64,000 bases of DNA from the NCBI RefSeq assembly GCF_943734655.1, contig NC_071355.1, forward strand, positions 199,038,939-199,102,938. Reading direction: 5' to 3'. A program made the position numbers and the translations under genes. A model generated the notes under the pieces. The model was not told the origin of the DNA. It ran no database searches and saw nothing but the letters and a program-made list of their open reading frames with translations. Positions 43,212-55,057 of this stretch are shown piece by piece (the stretch's first letter is position 1; every line of letters begins with the position of its first letter). The stretch is from Sabethes cyaneus (taxonomy: Eukaryota > Arthropoda > Insecta > Diptera > Culicidae).

Positions 43212-43428
43212 TGAATGACTTCATTTTGAGTACTCAACACTTTTAATTGATTAAACATAGTGCCGAGACAGATCCGTTCTTTTGCGTCCAGATATTAAAT
43301 GACTCAAGCTTTAACAATGTACGTACTATTACCCGTTAAGACATTTAATCAATATAAAATTATTAGTGAGAACAAATACACATATTCAAAAAATATACGA
43401 TCAATATTTGCTGTTGTAAAAACTGTTA

Positions 43429-43881
43429 CAGTAGGATTTCGAAATTGGCAACAAATGCGTGTCACCTATGTTGCCAAAATCGAAACCATGCCAAAATCGA
43501 GACCCTTTTTCGTCATGAAAAAATTTCATGTAAATGCTTTAGAAATTGACTAAACATCATACAACTACGATTGCAACCATTTTGTGTTTAAAAAGCCCTC
43601 CAAGAGCTATCCGTCCGGTGCAAATAAGTTATTTATACCCTGCGGTAAGACGTAGTCCTACGACAATAAAAATATTAGTGTTCGAAATCACATAACTTTT
43701 TGTCATGAACATACTGAAGGCAACATTTTTACGTCATTCAAAGCATGTATGCAAAAACTGATTGATATTTAAGCATATTTTTGGAAGTAAAACATCCTGT
43801 GTTGCCAAAAACGAATACTTTTGTTGCCAAAATCAAGGCATGCCAAAATCTAACCATGCCAAATTCGAAATCCAACTACTG
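43429..43881. mobile_element. 453-bp TA-flanked MITE with GCCAAAATCGA repeats
   Basis: Ends CAGTAGGATTTCGAAATTGG (left) and, in reverse complement, CAGTAGTTGGATTTCGAATT (right), both abutting TA. The motif TGCCAAAATCGA and variants recur on both sides (about 43468-43500 and 43800-43862). Non-coding; Tc1/mariner-type MITE by its TA target. Confidence 0.75.
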
Positions 43882-43883
43882 TA

Positions 43884-46800
43884 GTGAGTTTTTTGCATGA
43901 TTCAGTGTGCTCCTCTCATCTCAAAATCTCCTTTCTGGTGCACTAGCAAAAGTTGTAGAACCAAGGTAAAGTTTATGACAATTGGGGTTCATTTTTCTGT
44001 TAGGACCGAAATCTGATTTGCCAAACCAAATCACTACGAAAAATAGTTTGAATGGCACTTACATTTAAAAATTGTTCTGAATAGTTTCGAATGCACAAAC
44101 GTAGTTTTTTCCTCCGTTGAGAAGATCTGACTTAATATTAAAACATACAGATCACGGTAAAATTAATTTTGCTTGTATATAGACAATTTTATAGCTCACA
44201 ATGTCCCTCTTCATTAATGCTTAGATATTTTTTTTGCACCACTTCAAGTAACCTTGAACCTGAACCCTTGAGAACGAATATCATGAAGAATTATTGCATT
44301 GGCACGTGCAACGGGAAAATCATACAGCCGAGGAGAATTAATTGCACTGACATTATGGATGCATTGGGGACAAACTATGTAGCAGTAAGTAGTGTGGCTG
44401 ATGGTTAGGGCAGGGCACTTACTTAATGGGAAGATATTTGCAGTGTGGAATACAGAAAGCACTTGTGGATGATGTCAGGACGCAGTCGCCGTTGTCACAG
44501 TAATGAGTAGCCGGGCACGGAAAATGATAGTTAAATATATGACAATGAACATTCCAAAAATGCATTGTTAATAGGTGCTGTTGTTAAAAACCCAAAATCA
44601 ATAATCAATAAAGAGCGCAACAGTAAGAACAAAAAATACTTTAGCATTACTCTTTCATTTGTACTGGGTAGGCACTTGAATTTGATCGAATTTTGAATAA
44701 TTTTGAACACTGGGCTTCGAATATTTTACTTTCGATTTTTTTTATGCGTGCTGATATCATTCTGTGTATGAAATATATACCTGAAATAACACCTATCGGT
44801 CGGATAATCTACTTCGAGAAGGTGGAACCAGTTTAAAGTTCGTGCGATCACTATAGCTTATAGCTGCACAGCACACCCTGTCTGTATCTGATAGGCAGAT
44901 CGGTGTTTCCTTGGGCCCAATCTTGAAAGCAGCAATGTAACTCCGTTTAAGGCTGTTTAATGTGGTGTCGTTGTCCGTTTTTTTTTTCGTCTTGTAAGAC
45001 TACCATATGAGCTGAAGGTATATTATGCAACCGTTGTTGGCCACCCCAGTAGTGGACGGTGCTGCCAGTGTTCAGAATTTACGGTGGCTTAGTTTTAGGG
45101 GTGGTACTTGGGTGCACAAACCGTGAACGTTAGTAATTTAACCATCGCTGCAGGGTGCGCAATCGTGATTTTTGTAAGATAGACCATGGAATAGAGTAAA
45201 TGTGGATTTATTTATGATTGTCAGTAGCTCGTTCCAATGCTGTGTATAATTATTACAGACCTTTGCGTAAAACATGGCTTTTTAATAGCAAAATTGCTTG
45301 CACCCCAAAACGAGAATTCAGATCAGCGACAGTTGAACCCGAATTCCCCTACTTATGAGTTGATAACAAGTTGCCACGATAAGCGGCGAAAATCGCTTAT
45401 TTGCAAAGCAATAACTCCCAAAATAAAACTTCAATTTAGAGCATCAATTGCTGTTTTCGTACCCTACCACAATACAACACCGTGTGGCGTTTAGTGTGGG
45501 TATCTTCTTTGCGTTAGATAAGTCTTTTGTTGATCATTTTAGAGATAATTTACAACATTTTCTAGATTGACAGCCGAAAAAGAGGTTGCTTCATATGTGA
45601 GTGTAGAAGGTGTACCAAGAGTCGTTTACGTACGTTTTCAGATAATTTATTATTTTAGCACGTTTGTTGATCTCAACGACTAAAAAAGAATCGTCTTAAA
45701 TCGTCCATGATTGACGACAGAAGTTTATTTATCTGCGTGTTTCCCATGTCAGCCCTAATGTGCGTACTTGTATGTATTAGCTACAAATTGAAAGTAAGTG
45801 TATAGCATACAATGCACACTGGCATCTCAAGTTATCAATAACAATATTCAACTCGCTAATAAGTGTCACAGTGAGACGTATCCGAACGACGGCGGTAGTG
45901 GTTGAGCAAGGTTTGAACAACCACTAGTTGAGAGGCATTGTCATGCATTCGAGGCAATTCAGATTTGAGCTCGAACCCATTCAATAACTGGGGTTTAATT
46001 ATTAGTTAAATTATAGATTTGTGTAATGGAACATGAAAACATGTGACACATATTACCACTAAGTGAAGGTAAAACATAACCTTTTCCAGTGCTTGGGTGC
46101 GAAATCATTGGATAATTATCTGACCAAAGTTGGTTATTAAAGCCACTATACAAGAGCAACAAAACTCAAATTTTTGCCTGAGTACGGATCTTATTTAAAT
46201 ATGTGGCATTCAATGGGTCAACTCCCACAGACAGAATGACAAATTGCTTCTTGGTTTTCCACGAAAGACACTCTCTCTTTAGAGCTTGTGATTAATTGGT
46301 GACCAGAACAAATTGAAATAACAAAATTATAACTAAATATGTACTTTGTTGCAGTTAAAAAGTCTTTGCAGCTAAAAAGTCTTTGCAGTTCTAATTAAAC
46401 AATTCAAATCAAACATAATGTTTTAAGACTTGTTATTATGCCACATTAAGTTTTATAAACAACAAATCCTAAATAATAATGTTTTATAAACAGTCAAATC
46501 CTCTACATACTAAGCAAGTTATTGTTCTCTTACAGAGGGTATTATGACCAAAATTGAGCTAATAAAATTATAAGTGTGAAAAAAAATTCCGATTGTTAGT
46601 TGGGATGTCCAAATTGGATATAATGTTTTGAATTGATATCCAAAAGTAACTTTGGTCAAGATTTCGCTTCTCTAGATTTAAGAGGTGTGGAAGTAATTTT
46701 CCACCATCGCTTCAAAGTATGCTTTTATTTGTAGATCCGCTAGCCGGTCCCAGCTCAGCCATGAAAATTGATAACCAGGTTAAATAGGTATTGCAAACAA

Positions 46801-47059
46801 CGAAAAATAACTATAAAAAAAAAAGAAAATACATCCGACTGAAGAATTGAAGCAAAAATATCAAGGGGAAATACTCGAGATTATACAAACAGACGCCTAG
46901 AATAACAGCAGAGAGCAGACCAAACCGGTACGGCGATGCGGCGGCGGTGTGAGAAATAAAAACAGCCGACTTTCGGAAATATTGTACATCCATACAAAAC
47001 ATACACACACTGCTAGCGCGCCGCAATGCATTTGCGAATTCGTTGTTGTTTCGGGGTCG
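43884..47059. other. Mostly unique AT-rich sequence
   Basis: No gene established apart from the candidate exon at 44423-44577. A perfect 9-bp-stem hairpin TAGTGGTTG...CAACCACTA lies near 45896-45926. Several short open frames have no recognisable product. Confidence 0.35.
44423..44577 (-). CDS. Candidate cysteine-rich exon (EGF-like spacing)
   Basis: Minus strand: possible acceptor TTTTTAACAACAG, then an open frame through HFPCPATHYCDNGDCVLTSS and TSAFCIPHCKYLPI to a consensus donor AA/GTAAGTG at 44423/44422. Cysteine spacing C-x5-C-x4-C-x9-C resembles the first part of an EGF module, but the C-x3-C that follows is not the usual C-x-C. No neighbouring exon was found. It could be a real exon of an unknown gene or chance. 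Confidence 0.3.
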
Positions 47060-47335
47060 CTAGCAGATGCCCAATTTCACCGCTGCGCTGGCGCTGGCGC
47101 TGCTGCTCCCTTTGCTGCACTCCCTGCTCGCTCACCATCAGCACGGTTCTTCGGCCAATGGAAGTTGAATGATCGCACACCCGAGGGGCTGGCCGCCGTC
47201 GCCGCCACCGCCACTGCTACTCTACTGATAGTAGGCAGGCATGCAGTCAGTGGTGCGCGCACACTGACTGCCTGTGTGTGTATTGCGCTGCGGTTGAGTA
47301 TAAATAGTAATTTTGCTGTTAGCTTTAATTTCCTC
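47060..47335 (+). promoter_or_regulatory. CpG-rich block ending in a TATA box
   Basis: 47060-47290 is the most GC/CpG-rich part of the window (GCGCTGGCGCTGGCGCTG, GCCGCCGTCGCCGCCACCGC). A clean TATA box, GTATAAATAG, stands at 47298-47307. A hairpin GCAGTCAGTG/CACTGACTGC lies just upstream. Looks like a core promoter firing rightwards around 47325-47335. No downstream coding exon was identified. Confidence 0.4.
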
Positions 47336-47990
47336 GAGCAGCTGTGATTGACGATCCGCAGTCAACAGAGTGGCGACCGGCTTGTTGATCGCATGAAATA
47401 TCTGCCGTGCCGCCCCGCGTATCGTAGAAAGAGAGCACCAAAAAAGAAATAAATAGAAGAAACTTATGGCCGCGTACCGTCCGACCGGGGGCCAGTCAGA
47501 AGTCATGAGAGGGGGTCGTGCGCCGTGTGTCGAGATATTTGAAATGTGAGGTCACGTGACGGACCGTTCGCTATGGTCAGTCAGTGGTGTGGTATTGCAT
47601 GGGCGGTGCACTCCACGATTTGATGAGATTTTCTGAATCGGTGCTGTTTTTTGCAAGGTTACGAATTCGGAGTGTGTGTGTGTGCAGTATCGTGAAATCA
47701 CAAAATTGCTTCGATGCTGGCTACATCGCTGCACTGATGAGATTTGCAGAAAAATAAATTGGACCTTTTGAATGATATACCTTGGGGCTGGTGGTTTACA
47801 CCAATTTGATCGGTCGATCTGACTTTAACTTTAATTACTTTGACTGCCAGGATAATTTAGACATCAAGCTGTCTCAACCAACTCTCAAAGTTTAAAAATA
47901 ACAATCTTGCCCGACTCTACTCCGATCCGGCGCAAGTAAGACACTATTGGTTGCAGCGGATGGATGTCTCAGAAGACAATCGTTCGGACT
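47336..47990. other. Sequence downstream of the putative promoter
   Basis: No recognised gene; could be an untranslated exon. A (GT)n tract lies near 47673. Confidence 0.3.
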
Positions 47991-48140
47991 TTATAAAAAA
48001 AATACACTAAAAATTGTTTCATTGTGTCAAAAAAAAATTAAAAACTGATTAACAAAAATTTACTACATCCGGATGGCGATGAAAAAAAAACTACAAAAAA
48101 TGATTCAATGGAAAACAATGCTGCTTAAATCCTACATTTA

Positions 48141-48720
48141 TTAGGCATGTACAGAAAAAATGACAGTGTTATCAAGTGGTTTGTGGCAGTCAAGCCGAAA
48201 ACAGTCAAGCAACTACGCTCGATAGTTTGTTCGTACTGCCAGCTATACCCCGGAACGAAGAAGTTGCACATTGTGAGGCACATTGTGAGGCGGATATTGG
48301 CCCATCTGGCGTTTACAACATCTTCTCTCTTCTGGAGAATGGCTAGAGCGTCAAACCAAAGCCTGGTTCTGGCCGCCAAACGGTGCTGTGCGATCGTAAA
48401 GTGCAGCAGAAGCTGAAGGGGAAGACCGTAAGCAAGGTGGCTTAATCGTTCCGCACCTTGGCCCGGGAGATCGGAGCACTCGATCAAACAGTGATGAAGT
48501 GCTTGGTCAAAATGCTGAGCAGCAGGCAATCACTCAGAAAGAGTGGCTGAAGGTACTGAGAAAAAACATCTTTCCGGCGCGACGTTGTGGTCATAATGGA
48601 TGATGAGACCCACTTGACGCTGGACAGCAACGATTGGCAGGGGATCAGGTACTTTACATCACGGGCTAAGGAGGTAAATGACGACGTCCGATATATTCCC
48701 ACACCAAGCTCCGGGAAGGA
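48141..48720 (+). pseudogene. maT/mariner-like transposase remnant, copy 1
   Basis: Frame from about 48383 reads CDRKVQQKLKGKTVSKVA, a stop, then SFRTLAREIGALDQTVMKCL; after a frameshift 48588-48717 reads VVIMDDETHLTLDSNDWQGI and RYFTSRAKEVNDDVRYIP. MDDETH holds the catalytic Asp of the first acidic block of maT-type mariners. N-terminal DNA-binding part is decayed. The second copy, 51838-52416, carries an extra 1-bp deletion (AAGCAGG for AAGCAAGG) within this frame. Confidence 0.7.
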
Positions 48721-49139
48721 GCTGACAGTATGAACAAAGCATTGAGTGAAGTCGCTTGACTGCTGCGCACCGCGTGCATTATATTTTTACACTTTAAGTA
48801 TGAGCATTAGGATTGGTGAACCGCTAGATAATGCGTAACATCGGTGCCTAGAGTACCTGCATACCCCACAGTGGGCCTTCGAAGTGCTTAGAAATCTCAT
48901 ATTCAATTTATGCAATACGCCTGTCTTAATGCTACACAGTGCTCATTCTTTGCAGTTTTTAGTAGAGATTAAGGGGGCATAGTACTTTTTCTATTCTAAA
49001 AAATCGAAATTTTTTTATTGTTTATATAAAAGATTAACATCTTAAACATATCCGTTTTAAACCATTTGGATAAATTCGGAAAATTGATAAAGTTGCAGCT
49101 ATTAAGCAATTCACAAGCTTCTTTTTTTTTGTTTCTAAC

Positions 49140-50045
49140 TTTATATTATTATTATTTAAAAAAATTCTTCTAACCTATGTGTGGTCTTAATGAATAAAAT
49201 AGTTATAACACTGGATGAGAACTATCTCCGCCAAAGTCGCTCTTTAAAGGCAGTACTCATCAAATTAAAATCCGCAACAGAGTTGAAGCTAGATGACATG
49301 AAGCAAATCGGGTCGTGTTGTCCATAGGTGGTATTGCGTTGCGGTATGTGCAGGAAAAGTCGTGGTCTGAGTGATCTGACAGGAGCGTCAATATTCAAAC
49401 ACTGCAGTATTTCCGGGGAGCCGATTTCGCTGATTAATACTTTTCCGATGAACATAGCTTGGGAAATGAATCTTCTTTGTTCCAGCATTTGCATAGCATT
49501 TCATTGGTGCATTTGCAAGGTGACAGCGATCACAGTATGTTGGTAGCTGCAAGGGATCACGCCAAGGTAGTACTCTCAGAGCAAAACGACCGAATTTTCT
49601 AGCTTTATTTCGAAGTTCTAGCAATCCAGGACACCAAACAACAGAACTGGTTTCGAGTATCGGTCGCACTAAAGAGTAGTATAACGACTTGAGGCACAAC
49701 GGATCCCGGAACTCATTGGCCATTTTAAATGAAAGAAAATTTTGCGAACACCAGTTATGAAAAACGTTAACGAGCTGCTGAAGCTCATCGCAATCCCGGC
49801 TATTTCGTACGACTTTGAATATTTTACGTCATCTGCATAGAGCTTTCGGCAACCATCCGGAAGCAGCAGCGATATATCATTGCTGAACAACGTAAAAAGC
49901 AGTGGTCCTAAGTTGCTACCTTGCGGTACTCCTGAGGTATTTGTAAACGGTGCTGAAAAGCTTATAAAATTATCTTGTCTTTGATCCATCCTTTTTCCGA
50001 TATTGTAATTTATGTATTTTTTAGACACGTTTGAAGTCAATTTTT
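49140..50045 (-). pseudogene. 5'-truncated Jockey-clade LINE, copy 1
   Basis: Minus strand in order: NTSGVPQGSNLGPLLFTLF, LLLPDGCRKLYADDVKYSKS, ANEFRDPLCLKSLYYSLVRP, RFALRVLPWRDPLQLPTYCD and PVRSLRPRLFLHIPQRN, with frameshifts between them. The 3' UTR begins TTATTCATTAAGACCACACA and ends in an AATAAT-type tail at about 49150. Same family type as 1667-3962. Everything before the VPQG block is missing. Confidence 0.85.
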
Positions 50046-50432
50046 TAGCTAAAAAACAGACTTTTATGTTTGAATGTCCACCATTTTGTTATGCTGTCGA
50101 ATTTCAAAAAAAGGATGGGTCAAAGACAAGATAATTTAATGTACTTTCTTGTCGTTTTGGATTTTTTCATTTCGGGTATGTCCCCGAGCGCCAATCCATG
50201 GTACCGCAATTCATGTTTTTTTTCGAATGATCATGTTCATGGAGCCGTAGGGGAGGAGAGAAGAGGTTCCCATATGTAAACAAAAATGTAAATATTAGTA
50301 TGAAATGCAATGTTTAAAATGTAAAACTCGAATCAATTTTCTTCTCGTGTTATCGAGAAAAAAATTTTTGAAATAAGGCAAAAAATATGGTGTAGAAAGT
50401 ACCATACCCCCTTAAATGAACGCAACATTAGA

Positions 50433-50838
50433 AACCTGAAACCAACGATTCAAGCGAATCCCTTGCGTTTATGTTCGTGTAGATCTCTACATTCATTCAT
50501 TCTCGACAACAGTGAATGAAATCAAATGTGAATCATTTATTCATTCATTTTGAACTGCCGACAACGGCAAATGACATTACAATAAACGTAAACATTGCGT
50601 CGAAGCCTTAATTAATTTCCTTAAACCAGGTTTTGGTGGATTTGAAAAGTGAGCAGTTTAAAAAATTAAACTTTGAGATCAAGAATATTGATTGATAAGT
50701 TATTAAAGCAATCTTTCAGCAGTTCAATATATGAATGAATTGTTTTGAAGGATAGAAAACTGAGAAAGACAAACACTGTCAGCAGTTCAGTAGTCATGAC
50801 CACGGGCTGAAAGGTAAAAGGATACTACCAGGGCCTAC
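50433..50838 (-). repeat. Dispersed repeat D, copy b
   Basis: Reverse-complement relative of 39958-40412 and 62565-63041: GAATGAATGAATGTAGAGAT, GCCGTTGTCGGCAGTTCAAA, ACTACTGAACTGCTGACAGT and CTGGTAGTATCCTTTTACC when read on the minus strand. It lacks the first 70 bp of the family. Confidence 0.75.
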
Positions 50839-51054
50839 CAGGATACTACCTGTGCGGCATCGACTGTTTACCATATCCTAAGATGCCCAACAACTACTCG
50901 CAACCATGGTAGAGGAAGACCAGCCAAAATTATGGACGCAGAAGGACATCGTTCTCTTTCGAGTTTCTTCAACAATAAGCTCTTTGGTTTGACTATCAAT
51001 TAAGATGCAGCTGATGAATGTTTGAAGAAAATTTTGATCCCGTTTTTACAAAAA

Positions 51055-51212
51055 CATCATGCAGATGGTGGAGCGTGATCTGACGGAGAATAATCGGTGT
51101 CCAAGAAATTGGAGAGCGGTAGACTTCAACCGAGTTACGTGGAGAAACTTTGTTTAACAGGCTTTGTCTTAGGACGGCAAGCCACCTAAGTAAGAAAATA
51201 AGTAAGTAAGTA
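51055..51212 (+). mobile_element. RTE-like LINE 3' end, plus orientation, copy 1
   Basis: Reads MQMVERDLTENNRCPRNWRA and VDFNRVTWRNFV, stop, then AGGCTTTGTCTTAGGACGGC and an (AAGT)n tail at 51189-51212. Only the last roughly 160 bp of the element. Confidence 0.8.
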
Positions 51213-51384
51213 ATCCAACAAACGGCAAATATGCAAACGTAAACAAATAAACAGGAAATTTTTTGCAGTACCAACCAGCATATGTAGAAAAACAATCTCT
51301 TACTTGTTTTGGTTTCGTTTGCACGAATACCTTCTTGTAGGTTCATGCTTCAAATGTTCTTTGTTTACGCAGATTTCAACGTAA

Positions 51385-51685
51385 AAGTTCTCCATGTAAC
51401 TCCGTTGAGGGCTACCGCTCTCCAATTCCTCGGATACCGAGTACTCTCCGCCAGATCTCGCTCCACCTGGTCTAACCATCTTGCTCGCTGCGCTCCTGCT
51501 CGTCTTGTTCCTACCGGATTTGAGGCGAACACCATCTTTGCAGGGTAGTTGTCCGGCATTCTAGCAACATGCCCTGCCCATCGTATTCGTTTAGCTTTAG
51601 CTACTTTCTGGCTACTGGGTTCGCCATAGAGCTGTACGAGGTCATGGTTAATCCGCCGCCTCCATACTCCGTTCTCCTGTACGCC
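51385..51685 (-). pseudogene. RTE-like LINE fragment, minus orientation, copy 1 (cut by duplication joint)
   Basis: Minus strand: RIRWAGHVARMPDNYPAKMV, FASNPVGTRRAGAQRARWLD and QVERDLAESTRYPRNWRAVA. The 3' end is lost just after VTWR. The 5' end stops at the joint of the tandem duplication; the full piece is seen in copy 2. Confidence 0.8.
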
Positions 51686-51837
51686 CTGTTATAAAAAAAA
51701 TACACTAAAAATTGTTTCATTGTGTCAAAAAAAATTAAAAACTGATTAACAAAAATTTACTACATCCGGATGGCGATGAAAAAAAAACTACAAAAAATGA
51801 TTCAATGGAAAACAATGCTGCTTAAATCCTACATTTA

Positions 51838-52416
51838 TTAGGCATGTACAGAAAAAATGACAGTGTTATCAAGTGGTTTGTGGCAGTCAAGCCGAAAACA
51901 GTCAAGCAACTACGCTCGATAGTTTGTTCGTACTGCCAGCTATACCCCGGAACGAAGAAGTTGCACATTGTGAGGCACATTGTGAGGCGGATATTGGCCC
52001 ATCTGGCGTTTACAACATCTTCTCTCTTCTGGAGAATGGCTAGAGCGTCAAACCAAAGCCTGGTTCTGGCCGCCAAACGGTGCTGTGCGATCGTAAAGTG
52101 CAGCAGAAGCTGAAGGGGAAGACCGTAAGCAGGTGGCTTAATCGTTCCGCACCTTGGCCCGGGAGATCGGAGCACTCGATCAAACAGTGATGAAGTGCTT
52201 GGTCAAAATGCTGAGCAGCAGGCAATCACTCAGAAAGAGTGGCTGAAGGTACTGAGAAAAAACATCTTTCCGGCGCGACGTTGTGGTCATAATGGATGAT
52301 GAGACCCACTTGACGCTGGACAGCAACGATTGGCAGGGGATCAGGTACTTTACATCACGGGCTAAGGAGGTAAATGACGACGTCCGATATATTCCCACAC
52401 CAAGCTCCGGGAAGGA
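51838..52416 (+). pseudogene. maT/mariner-like transposase remnant, copy 2
   Basis: Duplicate of 48141-48720. It has the same MDDETHLTLDSNDWQG segment plus an additional frameshift at 52130 that copy 1 lacks, so copy 1 is the less decayed here. Confidence 0.7.
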
Positions 52417-52812
52417 GCTGACAGTATGAACAAAGCATTGAGTGAAGTCGCTTGACTGCTGCGCACCGCGTGCATTATATTTTTACACTTTAAGTATGAG
52501 CATTAGGATTGGTGAACCGCTAGAGTACCTGCATACCCCACAGTGGGCCTTCGAAGTGCTTAGAAATCTCATATTCAATTTATGCAATACGCCTGTCTTA
52601 ATGCTACACAGTGCTCATTCTTTGCAGTTTTTAGTAGAGATTAAGGGGGCATAGTACTTTTTCTATTCTAAAAAATCGAAATTTTTTTATTGTTTATATA
52701 AAAGATTAACATCTTAAACATATCCGTTTTAAACCATTTGGATAAATTCGGAAAATTGATAAAGTTGCAGCTATTAAGCAATTCACAAGCTTCTTTTTTT
52801 TTTGTTTCTAAC

Positions 52813-53718
52813 TTTATATTATTATTATTTAAAAAAATTCTTCTAACCTATGTGTGGTCTTAATGAATAAAATAGTTATAACACTGGATGAGAACTATCT
52901 CCGCCAAAGTCGCTCTTTAAAGGCAGTACTCATCAAATTAAAATCCGCAACAGAGTTGAAGCTAGATGACATGAAGCAAATCGGGTCGTGTTGTCCATAG
53001 GTGGTATTGCGTTGCGGTATGTGCAGGAAAAGTCGTGGTCTGAGTGATCTGACAGGAGCGTCAATATTCAAACACTGCAGTATTTCCGGGGAGCCGATTT
53101 CGCTGATTAATACTTTTCCGATGAACATAGCTTGGGAAATGAATCTTCTTTGTTCCAGCATTTGCATAGCATTTCATTGGTGCATTTGCAAGGTGACAGC
53201 GATCACAGTATGTTGGTAGCTGCAAGGGATCACGCCAAGGTAGTACTCTCAGAGCAAAACGACCGAATTTTCTAGCTTTATTTCGAAGTTCTAGCAATCC
53301 AGGACACCAAACAACAGAACTGGTTTCGAGTATCGGTCGCACTAAAGAGTAGTATAACGACTTGAGGCACAACGGATCCCGGAACTCATTGGCCATTTTA
53401 AATGAAAGAAAATTTTGCGAACACCAGTTATGAAAAACGTTAACGAGCTGCTGAAGCTCATCGCAATCCCGGCTATTTCGTACGACTTTGAATATTTTAC
53501 GTCATCTGCATAGAGCTTTCGGCAACCATCCGGAAGCAGCAGCGATATATCATTGCTGAACAACGTAAAAAGCAGTGGTCCTAAGTTGCTACCTTGCGGT
53601 ACTCCTGAGGTATTTGTAAACGGTGCTGAAAAGCTTATAAAATTATCTTGTCTTTGATCCATCCTTTTTCCGATATTGTAATTTATGTATTTTTTAGACA
53701 CGTTTGAAGTCAATTTTT
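52813..53718 (-). pseudogene. 5'-truncated Jockey-clade LINE, copy 2
   Basis: Duplicate of 49140-50045 with identical reading frames (SGVPQGSNLGPLLFTLF, KLYADDVKY). Confidence 0.85.
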
Positions 53719-54106
53719 TAGCTAAAAAACAGACTTTTATGTTTGAATGTCCACCATTTTGTTATGCTGTCGAATTTCAAAAAAAGGATGGGTCAAAGAC
53801 AAGATAATTTAATGTACTTTCTTGTCGTTTTGGATTTTTTCATTTCGGGTATGTCCCCGAGCGCCAATCCATGGTACCGCAATTCATGTTTTTTTTCGAA
53901 TGATCATGTTCATGGAGCCGTAGGGGAGGAGAGAAGAGGTTCCCATATGTAAACAAAAATGTAAATATTAGTATGAAATGCAATGTTTAAAATGTAAAAA
54001 CTCGAATCAATTTTCTTCTCGTGTTATCGAGAAAAAAATTTTTGAAATAAGGCAAAAAATATGGTGTAGAAAGTACCATACCCCCTTAAATGAACGCAAC
54101 ATTAGA

Positions 54107-54512
54107 AACCTGAAACCAACGATTCAAGCGAATCCCTTGCGTTTATGTTCGTGTAGATCTCTACATTCATTCATTCTCGACAACAGTGAATGAAATCAAA
54201 TGTGAATCATTTATTCATTCATTTTGAACTGCCGACAACGGCAAATGACATTACAATAAACGTAAACATTGCGTCGAAGCCTTAATTAATTTCCTTAAAC
54301 CAGGTTTTGGTGGATTTGAAAAGTGAGCAGTTTAAAAAATTAAACTTTGAGATCAAGAATATTGATTGATAAGTTATTAAAGCAATCTTTCAGCAGTTCA
54401 ATATATGAATGAATTGTTTTGAAGGATAGAAAACTGAGAAAGACAAACACTGTCAGCAGTTCAGTAGTCATGACCACGGGCTGAAAGGTAAAAGGATACT
54501 ACCAGGGCCTAC
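54107..54512 (-). repeat. Dispersed repeat D, copy b'
   Basis: Duplicate of 50433-50838, produced by the tandem duplication and not by an independent insertion. Confidence 0.75.
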
Positions 54513-54728
54513 CAGGATACTACCTGTGCGGCATCGACTGTTTACCATATCCTAAGATGCCCAACAACTACTCGCAACCATGGTAGAGGAAGACCAGCCA
54601 AAATTATGGACGCAGAAGGACATCGTTCTCTTTCGAGTTTCTTCAACAATAAGCTCTTTGGTTTGACTATCAATTAAGATGCAGCTGATGAATGTTTGAA
54701 GAAAATTTTGATCCCGTTTTTACAAAAA

Positions 54729-54886
54729 CATCATGCAGATGGTGGAGCGTGATCTGACGGAGAATAATCGGTGTCCAAGAAATTGGAGAGCGGTAGACTT
54801 CAACCGAGTTACGTGGAGAAACTTTGTTTAACAGGCTTTGTCTTAGGACGGCAAGCCACCTAAGTAAGAAAATAAGTAAGTAAGTA
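54729..54886 (+). mobile_element. RTE-like LINE 3' end, plus orientation, copy 2
   Basis: Duplicate of 51055-51212, including the AAGT tail. Confidence 0.8.
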
Positions 54887-55057
54887 ATCCAACAAACGGC
54901 AAATATGCAAACGTAAACAAATAAACAGGAAATTTTTTGCAGTACCAACCAGCATATGTAGAAAAACAATCTCTTACTTGTTTTGGTTTCGTTTGCACGA
55001 ATACCTTCTTGTAGGTTCATGCTTCAAATGTTCTTTGTTTACGCAGATTTCAACGTA

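Larger units (their letters stand above)
47991..51685 (+). repeat. 3.7-kb tandem duplication, copy 1
   Basis: Repeated almost perfectly at 51689-55359. It starts TTATAAAAAAAATACAC and ends ...CTCCTGTACGCC, with CTG at the joint (51686-51688). Copy 1 is 24 bp longer overall. Contents: mariner transposase remnant, inverted Jockey 3' half, dispersed repeat D (inverted) and two RTE pieces. Confidence 0.95.

Noticed and set aside
47220..47275. microRNA-like hairpin GCAGTCAGTG/CACTGACTGC
   Set aside because: Stem only about 10 bp with poor extension; too short for a pre-miRNA.
46949..47347. 132-codon frame across the CpG-rich block, Ala-rich
   Set aside because: Compositional by-product of GCT/GCC repeats; crosses the TATA box, so it is unlikely to be translated.
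48125..48529. 134-codon minus-strand frame opposite the mariner remnant
   Set aside because: Shadow of the plus-strand transposase, whose conserved motifs are readable.
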